Below, one piece after another: positions 43,330 through 51,526 of a stretch of DNA of 64,000 nt. The notes under the pieces are model-generated. The model did not search any database. It saw only the letters and a list, made by a program, of their open reading frames with translations, and was not told the DNA's origin. A program made the position numbers and the translations under genes. Position 1 is the first letter of the stretch, and every line of letters starts with the position of its first letter. Origin of the DNA: Flavonifractor sp. An306 (GTDB taxonomy: Bacteria; Bacillota; Clostridia; Oscillospirales; Oscillospiraceae); the NCBI RefSeq assembly GCF_002159455.1, contig NZ_NFIQ01000009.1, positions 1-64,000 on the forward strand. The letters are read 5' to 3'.

Positions 43330-44554
43330 CCAGGACTTGCCCACACTTGATGATGTGGCGAAAGTTCAGGAACATAACGAACGAGAAAAGGACAGCTACT
43401 CCAACCAGGATATTGATACCACCCAAACCTACCGGAATATCCACTTCAAAGCTCCCACCGACAGCTATGCTGCCATGTTCGATCAGATGATTGCCGATGG
43501 CGTTATCTCCACCCGTGGACTGAAAGCCGATGCGGTGAAATATGGAGAACTGATTTTTGATGTGAACTCCGCTTACTTCCACAATCACGGCGGCTACGAG
43601 TATGCCAAGCAATTTTACACCGACGCATACAAAGCTGCCGTGGAGATTGTGGGTGGTGAGCAGTATATTCTCTCTGCTGTCATGCACGCCGATGAACGCA
43701 ACCGGGCTATGTCGGAAGCTCTGGGGCAGGATGTGTATCACTACCACCTTCACGTGGTCTATATCCCGGTGGTGGAAAAACAGATTCTCTGGTCGAAGCG
43801 GTGCAAAGATAAGGCCCTTGTGGGCACAGTCAAGGAGACCATCATGCAGGTCAGCCGCAGTAAAAAGTGGGAATCCAAGGTAGCTTTGGATGAGCAGGGT
43901 AATCCGCTTCTGACCTCCAAGGGCAAGAAAGTCCTGCGGACATCATACAGTGTCTTGCAAGACGATTTCTTCAACTATATGAAAGCTGCCGGATATACCG
44001 ATGTGGAGCGTGGAGAGCGTGGCAGCACCGAAGAACATCTGACTGTGACCCAGTTCAAAGTGGCACAGGAGCAGCAGCGGCTAGAAGATGTGACCGCTCA
44101 AATCGCTCAGACAGAGCAGGCGCTGGACACTGCACAGGCTGCCGTTGAGAAAAAGCAGAAGGAACTGCAATCCCTGCAAAAGCAGACCAAAGAACAGCGC
44201 ACCACCGCCCTGACCGTACAGGAAATCCGCTCCATGGGGAAAAAGGCGATCACCGGCAATATCACTCTGACCCCATCCGAGTGCAGCACACTCAAGGATT
44301 ATGCGGTCAACGGGATTCTTGCCAAGGCGGAAAACAGCCGTTTGGAAGAAAAACTGCAAAGCGCACAAAAAAGTGCCGCTGTCTGGAAACAGCGATATGA
44401 GTCGCTGAAAGAACAGGCACGGCCCTATCTGGAAGCTGTCAAGCTCGCACCCGAGAAGGTGCGGGCTTTTCTTGATGCCATTTTGACTCTGACTCGGCAA
44501 ACAAAGCAGCACAATCAACCTTCCCGCCGCAAGTCGCAGGATATGGAACTTTAA
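43289..44554 (+). CDS. MOBV-family (Mob/Pre) relaxase
   Basis: 421 residues behind AAAGGAGC. Motif I HNER (29-32) carries the His used for DNA nicking in the MobM group; motif III has the metal-binding histidines (MHADERNRA at 132-140 and HYHLHVVYIP at 151-160). After about residue 255 a long coiled coil (EQQRLEDVTAQIAQTEQALD) and a basic tail follow. It nicks the oriT just upstream and leads the strand into a recipient using another element's secretion system. Confidence 0.92.
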   Translation: MARNDGIDRTFARNQDLPTLDDVAKVQEHNEREKDSYSNQDIDTTQTYRNIHFKAPTDSYAAMFDQMIADGVISTRGLKADAVKYGELIFDVNSAYFHNHGGYEYAKQFYTDAYKAAVEIVGGEQYILSAVMHADERNRAMSEALGQDVYHYHLHVVYIPVVEKQILWSKRCKDKALVGTVKETIMQVSRSKKWESKVALDEQGNPLLTSKGKKVLRTSYSVLQDDFFNYMKAAGYTDVERGERGSTEEHLTVTQFKVAQEQQRLEDVTAQIAQTEQALDTAQAAVEKKQKELQSLQKQTKEQRTTALTVQEIRSMGKKAITGNITLTPSECSTLKDYAVNGILAKAENSRLEEKLQSAQKSAAVWKQRYESLKEQARPYLEAVKLAPEKVRAFLDAILTLTRQTKQHNQPSRRKSQDMEL

Positions 44555-44571
44555 TTGATGGAGGAAACTGC

Positions 44572-44871
44572 ATGAGAAAACACAAAGATTTTATGAGCGA
44601 ACCCGACGATGGTTATATCGACATTGAATCCTGCTTTGAACCGATTTTTGAGCCGCCGTTGGAAACTCTGGAAGAATGGCGCAGCTGGAAGGATGAACCC
44701 GAACCGACACTGGAGAACACCTCGGTCTATGTCACAGAGCCGGATGGCATTCAATACTTTTACTGCGGCAATACCCGGATTCGGGTATCCGAGCATTTCT
44801 CCCAGTCAGGAAAGCCCATGGACAAGCTGATTGAAAAAGTGGTCCAGTATGCCGCCCGCAACGCTGGATAA
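44572..44871 (+). CDS. Small TnpW-like element protein
   Basis: 99 residues, ATGGAGG 7-10 nt upstream. The acidic, Pro-rich first half (EPIFEPPLETLEEW) is followed by VTEPDGIQYFYCGNTRIRVS and FSQSGKPMDKLIEKVV, which recalls the small TnpW proteins often found next to TnpX-type recombinases. Function unknown; 17 nt after the relaxase stop, so same transcript. Confidence 0.6.
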   Translation: MRKHKDFMSEPDDGYIDIESCFEPIFEPPLETLEEWRSWKDEPEPTLENTSVYVTEPDGIQYFYCGNTRIRVSEHFSQSGKPMDKLIEKVVQYAARNAG

Positions 44872-44889
44872 ACCCACAACAAAATGTCG

Positions 44890-44947
44890 TTGAACCACAT
44901 CCACGCTTACGGTATAATAAAAGCAGAAGTATTGTAAGCGTGGGTTG
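44890..44947 (+). promoter_or_regulatory. Recombinase promoter with flanking inverted repeats
   Basis: TTGAAC (44890-44895), 17-nt spacer, TATAAT (44913-44918). CCACGCTTAC (44901-44910) in the spacer and its inversion GTAAGCGTGG (44934-44943, extended to GTAAGCGTGGGTTG at 44947) bracket the -10 box and start point, a typical operator layout. A third copy is at the left end of the element (30011-30025). Confidence 0.75.
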
Positions 44948-44973
44948 TTTCGATTAAAAGGAGGATTTTTACC

Positions 44974-46581
44974 GTGAAACAACCTTACAATACCGCACTC
45001 TATATGCGTCTCAGCCGTGACGACGAAAACTATGGCGACAGCGTGAGCATTGAGACCCAGCGCACCATTTTGCAGCAGTACGCAAAGGAACATGGCCTTT
45101 CGGTGTATGGCGAGTATGTCGATGACGGATGGAGCGGAACAAACTTCGAGCGTCCCAGCTTTCAGCGGATGATGGATGATGTGGAGGCCGGAAAGGTCAA
45201 CTGCATCGTTACCAAAGATCTCAGTCGCTTTGGCCGTGAACACGTGATGATGGACTACTATCTGGAATTTGTGTTCCCGGAAAAGCAGATTCGCTACATT
45301 GCCGTGGCCGAAAACGAGGACACCGAAAAAGGACTTTCGGATTTTGTGCCGTTCAAGAACCTTTTCAACGAATGGTTTGCAAAGGATACCAGCCGCAAGG
45401 TGAAAACGGCGCTCCGTGCCAAATTTGCTGCCGGAGAACGCACTTTTGCCTATGCGCCGCTGGGATACATCCGCCATCCCGAAGTCAAAAACACTTTGGC
45501 CATAGACGAAGAAACCCGCTGGATCATCGAGAAAATCTTTGACCTTGCGTTTCATGGGGCGGGTGCAGCGAAGATCACCAAGGCCCTGATTGCAGAGAAA
45601 GTCCCGACTGCGGGCTGGCTCAATTATCAGCGGTATGGAACTTTCGCCAATATCTATGCCAATGCGCCGGAAGAAAAATCCTATGCCTGGACGATTGCTC
45701 AGGTCAAAAGTATCTTGCAAGATGAAACCTACATCGGCAACAGCGTACACAATAAGCAGACCAACATATCTTATAAAAACAAGAAAAAGGTGCGCAAGCC
45801 GAAAGAAGAATGGATTCGGGTGGAAAACACCCATGAGGCGATCATCAGCCGGGATGTGTTTGAACAGGTACAAAAGCAGATCACCAGCCGTAGGCGGCAG
45901 CAAAAGGATGCTACAACGCAGATTTTCGCCGGTCTTGTAAAATGTGCAGATTGTGGCTGGTCTATGCGCTTCGGCACGAACCGGCAAAACAAAACACCGT
46001 ATAGCCATTTCACTTGCAGCCAGTACGGACAGATGGGGACACAATGCTCGGCGCATTATATCCGCTATGACACACTCTATGTCTATGTGCTGTCCAGAAT
46101 CCAGTATTGGTCCCATCGGGCACAGCTGAGCGAAGAAAAACTCTTGCAGCAGATTTTGAAAAACGGTGACCGGGAACGCATGACCGTCGCCAAGCGTCAG
46201 GAATCCGAACTGAAACGGGCGGAAAAGCGCAAGGCAGAAGTGGACGGAAAATTTGTCCGAATGTATGAGGACTGGTCCGCCGGACGCATCACCGAGTATA
46301 ACTTCAATCTGCTGACTAAAAAGTACCAGGCAGAACAGCTGGAACTTGAGGAGAGGATTAGCCGCTTGCAAGCGGAGCTGTCCGCAGAGCAGCAAACTGC
46401 CCTGGATGCCGAAAAATGGGTCGCCCTCATCAAGCAGTACGCCAACCCCACGGAACTAACTGCCGAACTTCTCAATACCCTGATTGAAAAAATCGTCATC
46501 CACGAGGCCACTAAAGGCGAGGATGGTATGAGAGAGCAAGAGATTGAGATTTACTACCGCTTTATCGGCAAAATTGATTAA
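44974..46581 (+). CDS. Large serine recombinase (TnpX/Tn4451 type)
   Basis: 535 residues from GTG 44974 behind AGGAGGA. N-terminal resolvase domain with catalytic Ser14 (YMRLSRDDE), then the recombinase domain (about 165-290), a zinc ribbon (CADCGWSMRFGTNRQNK ... YSHFTCSQY) and a coiled-coil C-terminus ending FIGKID. It catalyses excision and integration between att sites that share a dinucleotide. The stop lies 11 nt before the right inverted repeat, so it is the last gene of this element. Confidence 0.95.
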   Translation: MKQPYNTALYMRLSRDDENYGDSVSIETQRTILQQYAKEHGLSVYGEYVDDGWSGTNFERPSFQRMMDDVEAGKVNCIVTKDLSRFGREHVMMDYYLEFVFPEKQIRYIAVAENEDTEKGLSDFVPFKNLFNEWFAKDTSRKVKTALRAKFAAGERTFAYAPLGYIRHPEVKNTLAIDEETRWIIEKIFDLAFHGAGAAKITKALIAEKVPTAGWLNYQRYGTFANIYANAPEEKSYAWTIAQVKSILQDETYIGNSVHNKQTNISYKNKKKVRKPKEEWIRVENTHEAIISRDVFEQVQKQITSRRRQQKDATTQIFAGLVKCADCGWSMRFGTNRQNKTPYSHFTCSQYGQMGTQCSAHYIRYDTLYVYVLSRIQYWSHRAQLSEEKLLQQILKNGDRERMTVAKRQESELKRAEKRKAEVDGKFVRMYEDWSAGRITEYNFNLLTKKYQAEQLELEERISRLQAELSAEQQTALDAEKWVALIKQYANPTELTAELLNTLIEKIVIHEATKGEDGMREQEIEIYYRFIGKID

Positions 46582-46591
46582 TCTGTATCCA

Positions 46592-46614
46592 TATCCTTAA
46601 CTTTGGGAAACAGA
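46592..46614 (+). repeat. attR: right junction of the integrated element
   Basis: TATCCTTAACTTTGGGAAAC (46592-46611) is the inverted counterpart (19/20) of the left end; GA at 46613-46614 matches the crossover dinucleotide at 29980-29981. Sequence to the right resumes the split XRE gene. Confidence 0.88.
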
Positions 46615-46951
46615 CGAGACCCTTCCAGACATCCGCCAGTCCAAGAGGTTGGCCATGCTCTACCACATGACGCTGGACGAGCTCATTGCCTACGACTTTG
46701 ACGAGCAGCAGGCCCAGCAGATGCTGGACAGCGTCAGCGAGGAGGCCCAGGCCAAAATCGACTGGAACAAGGTCTGGAGTAAAAAGTACCCGGTGCTGAC
46801 CACCTACCAGGACAGGGTAAAGGTCAACGACTATGCCCCCGGCCTGCAGGAGATGCTCACCCAATTACAGGTAGATTACGGCTACAACCGCACCGACGCT
46901 CTGCTGGTGCTCAAGGACATCTTGGCCCGGGTATGGAAGGGCACGGTGTAG
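46615..46951 (+). pseudogene. 3' part of the split XRE-family gene
   Basis: Continues the helix-turn-helix gene begun at 29869: from C46615 the frame reads DETLPDIRQSKRLAML ... MTLDELIAYDF, then an acidic, uncharacterised C-terminal domain (KIDWNKVWSKKYPVL, DYGYNRTDALLVLKDIL). The intact protein would have about 149 residues. An internal ATG at 46655 (MLYHMTLDE) could start a truncated product, but no good ribosome site precedes it. Confidence 0.9.
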
Positions 46952-46981
46952 CCCGCCCGCAAATTGTGCATCAAACGAGCA

Positions 46982-47014
46982 AAGCGCCCCCATCTTTTCC
47001 AGATGGGGGCGCTT
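46982..47014. terminator. Bidirectional terminator after the split gene
   Basis: A 14-bp perfect stem (46982-46995 with 47001-47014, core GCGCCCCCATCT) and 5-nt loop between the XRE remainder and the convergent CMD-cupin gene. Confidence 0.85.
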
Positions 47015-47035
47015 ATGCAGTTGCGTGCGGCCGCC

Positions 47036-47788
47036 TCAGACCAGTTTGCCGTAGTCCTCGTCGGCGACGGCCTCCAGCCACTCATTGGAGCAGTTCTCGC
47101 CGGGCACCTCCAGAGCCAGGTGGGAGAACCAGCTGTCCGGGGCGGCCCCGTGCCAGTGCTTCACCCCTGTGGGGATGTTCACCACATCTCCGGGGCGCAG
47201 CTCCCGGGCCGGCTTGCCCCACTCCTGATAGTAGCCCCGGCCGGCCACGCAGAGCAGCAGCTGGCCGCCCCCCTGATCGGCGCGATGGATGTGCCAGTTG
47301 TTGCGGCAGCCCGGCTCAAAGGTCACGTTGTACACCCCCACCTGACTGGTGGAAAGGGGCTGCAGATAGCTCTGACCCACAAAATACCGGGCAAAGCCGT
47401 CGTTGGGGGCACCGATGGGAAAGACCATCTCCCGCTGGTGCCGGGCCTTGCCGTCCTCTCCGGCGTCCTCGGCCCACACCTCCTTGGCCATGCGGAAGGC
47501 CGCCCAGGCCTTGGGCCAGCCTGCATAGAAGGCCGCGTGGGTCAGGATCTCGGCAATCTCCTGCCGGGTGATGCCGTTCTGTCTGGCGGTGGTCAGATGA
47601 TACTGGAAGGAGCTGTCCACCAGTCCCTGGGCCATCAGGGCCACCACGGTAACCAGGGAGCGGTCCCGCAGGGAGAGCTTATCCTCCCGGCTCCAGACCT
47701 GCCCGAACAGCACGTCGTCGTTCAGCTCCGCAAATTTGGGGGCGAACTCCCCCAGGGCATCCCTGCCCGCCGTCTGCTTGACTGCCAT
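47036..47788 (-). CDS. Carboxymuconolactone decarboxylase-cupin fusion protein
   Basis: 250 residues. N-terminal CMD domain (about 20-105; RSLVTVVALMAQGLVDSSFQ, then EIAEILTHAAFYAGWPKAWAA) lacks the CxxC seen in AhpD-type members. The C-terminal half is a cupin (VTFEPGCRNNWHIHRADQGG, GDVVNIPTGVKHWHGAA) with His ligands for a metal. Such fusions occur in redox or detoxification operons. AGGAGG precedes the start. Last gene of the LysR-linked operon. Confidence 0.9.
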   Translation of the reverse strand: MAVKQTAGRDALGEFAPKFAELNDDVLFGQVWSREDKLSLRDRSLVTVVALMAQGLVDSSFQYHLTTARQNGITRQEIAEILTHAAFYAGWPKAWAAFRMAKEVWAEDAGEDGKARHQREMVFPIGAPNDGFARYFVGQSYLQPLSTSQVGVYNVTFEPGCRNNWHIHRADQGGGQLLLCVAGRGYYQEWGKPARELRPGDVVNIPTGVKHWHGAAPDSWFSHLALEVPGENCSNEWLEAVADEDYGKLV

Positions 47789-47800
47789 ATAAATAACCTC

Positions 47801-48283
47801 CTATGTCAGAGAAAATGTAACGGAGACCGTGCCCGCCCCCAGCTTTTCCTCCAGATCGGTGGGATCGTCGATGGTGGCAAGCCGGGTAAAGCTCCAGGAG
47901 TTGGTGCCGTAGTAAATGGTGATCTGGTTGCCCTGGTAGAGGATCACGTCGCCGGGCTGGGCGGTAATCTGCCGGTCGTTTCTGGTCAGCTCCGTACCCA
48001 GCGCCCCCACCTTTTCAAAGCCGCCGTAGTCCGCCATCTCAATGGTCAGCGGCCCCTGGGCCAGCAATTCCCGGAACGCCTCCGCGGAGCTGTTGTCCGC
48101 AAAGGTGGCCGGCAGTTCCTCGTCTCTTACCGTAATCTTCAACCTGGTTTCCTCCTGTCCGGTGCTCTCCGTCTCTGCCGTCTCCGCCGCCTGGGGCGTG
48201 GGCGTGGTGGGAACTGCCGGGGTCTCCCCGGCGGCGCAGGCGGAGAGGCCCAGCAGAAGCAGAAGCATCCACAAGCGCTTCAA
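47801..48283 (-). CDS. Cyclophilin-like-fold lipoprotein
   Basis: 160 residues from a TTG at 48283, chosen because GGGGAGGGG stands 6 nt before it and it opens a proper lipoprotein signal (LKRLWMLLLLLGLSAC, lipobox LSAC); an upstream GTG overlapping the previous stop is the alternative. A Thr/Pro/Glu linker follows, then the cyclophilin-like domain (LPATFADNSSAEAFRELL, DVILYQGNQITIYYG). Extracytoplasmic, membrane-anchored. Function of the family is not established. Confidence 0.8.
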   Translation of the reverse strand: MKRLWMLLLLLGLSACAAGETPAVPTTPTPQAAETAETESTGQEETRLKITVRDEELPATFADNSSAEAFRELLAQGPLTIEMADYGGFEKVGALGTELTRNDRQITAQPGDVILYQGNQITIYYGTNSWSFTRLATIDDPTDLEEKLGAGTVSVTFSLT

Positions 48284-48306
48284 AGCCTTCCCCTCCCCCC
48301 TGACGT

Positions 48307-49281
48307 TCACTTCAAATGAACCTCAAAAAACCGCTGGATTTGGTCAAAGGGAATGATGTCCTTTCTGTCGTAGAGATCGGTGTGAACCGCCCCGGGGATG
48401 AGGAGCAGCTCCTTGTTTCCGGCGTAGAGGTTGTCCTTCACCATGTCGGCAAAGGCGTCTTTGCTGAAATAGCAGGAATGGGCCTTCTCCCCATGGATCA
48501 CCAGCACGGCGCTGCGGATCTCGTTGCTGTAGCGCAGGATGGGCATATTGAGAAAGGACAGGGCGGAGGTCACGTTCCAGCCGTCATTGGAGTTGAGGGA
48601 CCGCTCGGTATAGCCCCGCTGGGTCTTGTAGTAGTCGTAGTAGTCTTTGACAAAGAAGGGGGCGTCCTCCGGCAGCGGGTCCACCACGCCCCCCGCCCGG
48701 GCGCAGGTCCCGGTTCTGTAGTCCTCCGTCCGCTGGGCGTTGAGGGCTTTTCTGGTCTCATACCGGGCGTCGGCGCTGTCGGCGGCGTCAAAGTAGCCCC
48801 TGGCGTTTACCCGGGTCATGTCGTACATGGTTGAGGTGACGGTGGCCTTGATCCGGGTATCCATGGCGGCGGCGTTGAGGGCCATGCCGCCCCATCCGCA
48901 GATGCCCAGGATGCCGATTTTCTCCGGGTCAAGAAACGTCCGGGTGGAGAGAAAGTCCACCGCGGCGGAAAAGTCCTCGGTGTTGATATCAGGGGAGGCC
49001 ACGTTCCGGGCCTCGCCGCCGCTCTCCCCAATGAAAGAGGGGTCAAAGGCCAGGGCCGCAAAGCCCCGGCCGGCCAGCTCCTCGGCGTACAGCCCGGCAC
49101 ACTGCTCCTTCACCGCGCCGAAGGGCCCGGCCACCGCCACGGCGGCCAGCCTGCCGGAAAATCCCTTGGGCAAGTACAGGTCGCCTGCCAGCTCAATGCC
49201 GTAGCGGTTGTGAAAGCGCACCTTTTCCCGCTCCACGGTGTCCCGCAGAGGGAAGGAATAGCCGTTATACCTGGAATGCAT
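48307..49281 (-). CDS. Alpha/beta hydrolase (dienelactone-hydrolase-like)
   Basis: 324 residues. The nucleophile elbow is GICGWGG with Cys in place of Ser, as in dienelactone hydrolases and the YcjY group; VLVIHGEKAHS near the C-terminus supplies the acid region and PGAVHTDLYD the His. Cytoplasmic, no signal peptide. AAGGAGG precedes the start. Part of the acetyltransferase-flavodoxin-hydrolase operon; substrate unknown. Confidence 0.88.
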   Translation of the reverse strand: MHSRYNGYSFPLRDTVEREKVRFHNRYGIELAGDLYLPKGFSGRLAAVAVAGPFGAVKEQCAGLYAEELAGRGFAALAFDPSFIGESGGEARNVASPDINTEDFSAAVDFLSTRTFLDPEKIGILGICGWGGMALNAAAMDTRIKATVTSTMYDMTRVNARGYFDAADSADARYETRKALNAQRTEDYRTGTCARAGGVVDPLPEDAPFFVKDYYDYYKTQRGYTERSLNSNDGWNVTSALSFLNMPILRYSNEIRSAVLVIHGEKAHSCYFSKDAFADMVKDNLYAGNKELLLIPGAVHTDLYDRKDIIPFDQIQRFFEVHLK

Positions 49282-49295
49282 ACGTTCTGTCCTCC

Positions 49296-49835
49296 TTACA
49301 GATTCCGGCCCAGCTCATAGGCCTGCCGCAGGGCGTCGTGGCCCTGGATCTCCCCCACCGAGGTGACCCCTCCGGCAAAGACCGTTCCCGCCAGGCGGGC
49401 CTTTTCAAAGCAGGAGAGCCACCCTTGCAGGCCGGTAACGGCCCCGTCCACCGTGTGCCCGTCCTCCTCCGCCGCCGAGGCCAGCAGATAGACCTCCCGA
49501 AACTGATAATCAGAGGGGAACAGGGGATTGGCCCGGTCCAGCATGGTTTTCATCTGGCCGCACATGCCGTAGTAGTAGATGGGGGTGGCAAAGGCGAGCA
49601 CGTCGGCGCTCCCCATGGCCTGGGCGATGGTATCCGCGTCATCGTGAATGACGCAGCGTCCGGTGCTCTGGCAGGCCAGGCACCCTTTGCAGAATCCGAT
49701 GGTCTTGTCGTACAACGTGATCTTCTCCACCCTGTGCCCGGCCTCCCGGGCGCCCCGGACAAATTCGTCGGCCAGGGCGTCGGAATTGCCGCCCTTCCGG
49801 GGGCTGGTGGAGAGTACCAAAACCTGTTTGCTCAT
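49296..49835 (-). CDS. Flavodoxin-family NAD(P)H-dependent oxidoreductase
   Basis: 179 residues. FMN-binding loop STSPRKGGNSDAL (8-20), the paired Cys motif FCKGCLACQSTGRC (possible iron-sulfur or redox disulfide), and ATPIYYYGMCGQMKTMLDR typical of the IsiB/WrbA-like reductases of anaerobes. Start overlaps the stop of the preceding gene (ATGA). It probably supplies electrons for a detoxification step of this operon. Confidence 0.9.
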   Translation of the reverse strand: MSKQVLVLSTSPRKGGNSDALADEFVRGAREAGHRVEKITLYDKTIGFCKGCLACQSTGRCVIHDDADTIAQAMGSADVLAFATPIYYYGMCGQMKTMLDRANPLFPSDYQFREVYLLASAAEEDGHTVDGAVTGLQGWLSCFEKARLAGTVFAGGVTSVGEIQGHDALRQAYELGRNL

Positions 49836-50413
49836 TGCAGTTCCTCCTCGCTCAACGGGCGGATAACCCGGGCAGGCACGCCGCCCACGATTGTGTTTTC
49901 CGGCACGTCCCCGGCCACCACGGCTCCCGCCGCCACAATGGCGCCGTCACCGATGGTCACGCCGGGCAGAATGGTGGCGTTTGCGCCGATCCAGACGTTT
50001 TTCCCAATGTGGATGGGAGCGGGGATCATGCTGGCCCGGTCACTGGGGGATTTGGCGTGGTTGAGGGTGGCCAGCACCACGTTGTGGCCGATGAGGGCCC
50101 CGTCCCCGATGAAAATGCCCCCCTGGTCCTGAAACTTGCAGCCCATGTTGACAAAGACGTTTTTGCCGATGTGGATGTTCTTGCCGCAGTCGGTGTAAAA
50201 GGGCGGAAAGAAAGCGAAGCTCCCGTCCACCGGCTTGCCGATCAGCTGGGAGAACAGGTCCCGCAGCTCCTCCGGCTGGTGGTAGCCGCTGTTGATCTCG
50301 GCCGTGAGGCGCAGGGCCTGCTGGCTGACGCCGTGCATGAACAGATGGGCCTCTCCGCCCCCCTGTACCGGCCTTCCGCTATTAAGATGGTCCAAAAATG
50401 CTTCTAAATCCAT
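49832..50413 (-). CDS. Maltose/sugar O-acetyltransferase family protein (hexapeptide repeat)
   Basis: 193 residues. N-terminal helical cap (FLDHLNSGRPVQGG) and a left-handed beta-helix with hexapeptide repeats (NIHIGKNVFVNMGCKF, GGIFIGDGALIGHNV, HIGKNVWIGANATIL, VTIGDGAIVAAGAVV) and the catalytic-type His in LATLNHAKSP. It acetylates a hydroxyl on a sugar or other acceptor. First gene of the LysR-linked operon. Confidence 0.92.
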   Translation of the reverse strand: MDLEAFLDHLNSGRPVQGGGEAHLFMHGVSQQALRLTAEINSGYHQPEELRDLFSQLIGKPVDGSFAFFPPFYTDCGKNIHIGKNVFVNMGCKFQDQGGIFIGDGALIGHNVVLATLNHAKSPSDRASMIPAPIHIGKNVWIGANATILPGVTIGDGAIVAAGAVVAGDVPENTIVGGVPARVIRPLSEEELQ

Positions 50414-50446
50414 GTTGCACCCCTGTTTCCCGTGGTCTTTGCCTTC

Positions 50447-50532
50447 ATTTTATCACCAGCTAGTCGCAATAACAAATACCTATATAGAATACTTTATTAT
50501 GCTTGAAACCTATATTTGATTTATGCTATCAT
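50447..50532. promoter_or_regulatory. Divergent promoters and CCTATAT repeats of the LysR region
   Basis: Minus strand: TTGTTA (50470-50475), 17 nt, TAAAAT (50447-50452) for the acetyltransferase operon. Plus strand: TTGAAA (50503-50508), 18 nt, TATCAT (50527-50532) for the LysR gene. CCTATAT occurs at 50479-50485 and 50509-50515 between them, 30 nt apart, as candidate LysR-binding elements. Confidence 0.6.
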
Positions 50533-50555
50533 CAGACCAATGGGAGGTGGCGCCG

Positions 50556-51443
50556 ATGGAATTGCGGGTACTGCAGTATTTTCTGGCGGTGGCAAGGGAG
50601 CAGAATATTTCGGCGGCGGCCCAGTCGCTGCACCTCACCCAGCCCACCCTCTCCCGGCAGCTCAAGGAGCTGGAGGAGGAGCTGGGCAAGCAGCTGATGG
50701 TCCGGGGCAACCGGAAGATCACCCTCACCGAGGAGGGCATGCTGCTGCGAAAGCGGGCGGAGGAAATCCTGGAGCTGGTGAACCGGACGGAACAGGAGCT
50801 GGCCCGGTCTAACGACGCCGTCAGCGGGGATATCTACATCGGCACCGGCGAGACCGACGGCGTGCGCCAGCTGGCCCGGACCGCCAAGCAGCTGCAGAAG
50901 AGCTGCCCGGGCATCCGCTTTCACATTGTCAGCGGAGACGCCGTGGATGTGTGCGAGCGGCTGGACAAGGGACTGCTGGATTTCGGCGTCCTTCTGGGCG
51001 ATATCGACAAAATAAAGTACCGCTATCTGGAGCTGCCCATGAAGGACACCTGGGGCGTCCTGATGCGGCGGGACAGCCCGCTGTCGGCTCGGGAGACCGT
51101 TTCGCCCCGGGACCTGTGGGACAAGCCCCTGATCCTCTCCCGGCAGGTAGACAACAAAAGCGGCCTGTACCGCTGGCTGGGAAAGGAGCCTTCGGAGCTT
51201 CACACCGTGGCCACCTATAATCTCATCTACAACGCCTCCCTGATGGTGGACGAGGGTATGGGCTACGCCTTTACCCTGGACAAGCTGGTGAACACCACCG
51301 GCAGCAACCTCTGTTTCCGGCCCCTGCGGCCCAGGCTGGAGCTGGGCATGTACCTGGTCTGGAAAAAATCCCAGATCTTCTCCCGGGCGGCGGAGCTGTT
51401 TCTGGAACACCTGCAGGCCCATCTGATTCCTCAGGGCCATTGA
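50556..51443 (+). CDS. LysR-family transcriptional regulator
   Basis: 295 residues from ATG 50556 (MELRVLQYFLAVAREQ), GGGAGGTGG 7 nt upstream. N-terminal winged helix (NISAAAQSLHLTQPTLSRQL) and a periplasmic-binding-protein-like effector domain. Divergent from the five-gene redox/hydrolase operon with a shared 142-nt promoter region, so it very probably regulates it. Confidence 0.94.
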   Translation: MELRVLQYFLAVAREQNISAAAQSLHLTQPTLSRQLKELEEELGKQLMVRGNRKITLTEEGMLLRKRAEEILELVNRTEQELARSNDAVSGDIYIGTGETDGVRQLARTAKQLQKSCPGIRFHIVSGDAVDVCERLDKGLLDFGVLLGDIDKIKYRYLELPMKDTWGVLMRRDSPLSARETVSPRDLWDKPLILSRQVDNKSGLYRWLGKEPSELHTVATYNLIYNASLMVDEGMGYAFTLDKLVNTTGSNLCFRPLRPRLELGMYLVWKKSQIFSRAAELFLEHLQAHLIPQGH

Positions 51444-51456
51444 TTGCGCGCAGAAA

Positions 51457-51500
51457 GGCGGCCCCCGCCGCGCAGCTCATGCTGCGCGGCGGGGGCCGCC
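51457..51500. terminator. 20-bp GC-rich hairpin between convergent genes
   Basis: Arms 51457-51476 and 51481-51500 are perfect inversions around a TCAT loop, between lysR and the oleate hydratase gene. Confidence 0.85.
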
Positions 51501-51526
51501 TGGTCTTTCTTCCCTTTGCGCCGGAG

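Larger units (their letters stand above)
29982..46614 (+). mobile_element. Integrated mobilizable element with type I restriction-modification cargo (~16.6 kb)
   Basis: Bounded by matching att sites in a split XRE gene, visibly lower in GC than the flanks. Order: DUF6061-like gene, XRE regulator, SLOG protein, Phd-hsdM-hsdS-small membrane protein-hsdR, sigma-like protein, DUF6076-like protein, CHC2 primase, D5 helicase, iteron-like region, small HTH protein, MOBV relaxase with oriT, small protein, large serine recombinase. It has its own excision, replication and nicking functions but no type IV secretion genes, so it should be mobilised in trans rather than self-transmissible. Confidence 0.93.

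Noticed and set aside
29971-46614. Classification of the element as a self-transmissible ICE
   Set aside because: No VirB4/VirD4-type or other conjugation-machinery gene lies between the att sites; only relaxase and oriT are present.
46655-46951. Independent small gene starting at ATG 46655
   Set aside because: It is in frame with, and completes, the XRE gene interrupted at 29981, and it has no proper ribosome site of its own.
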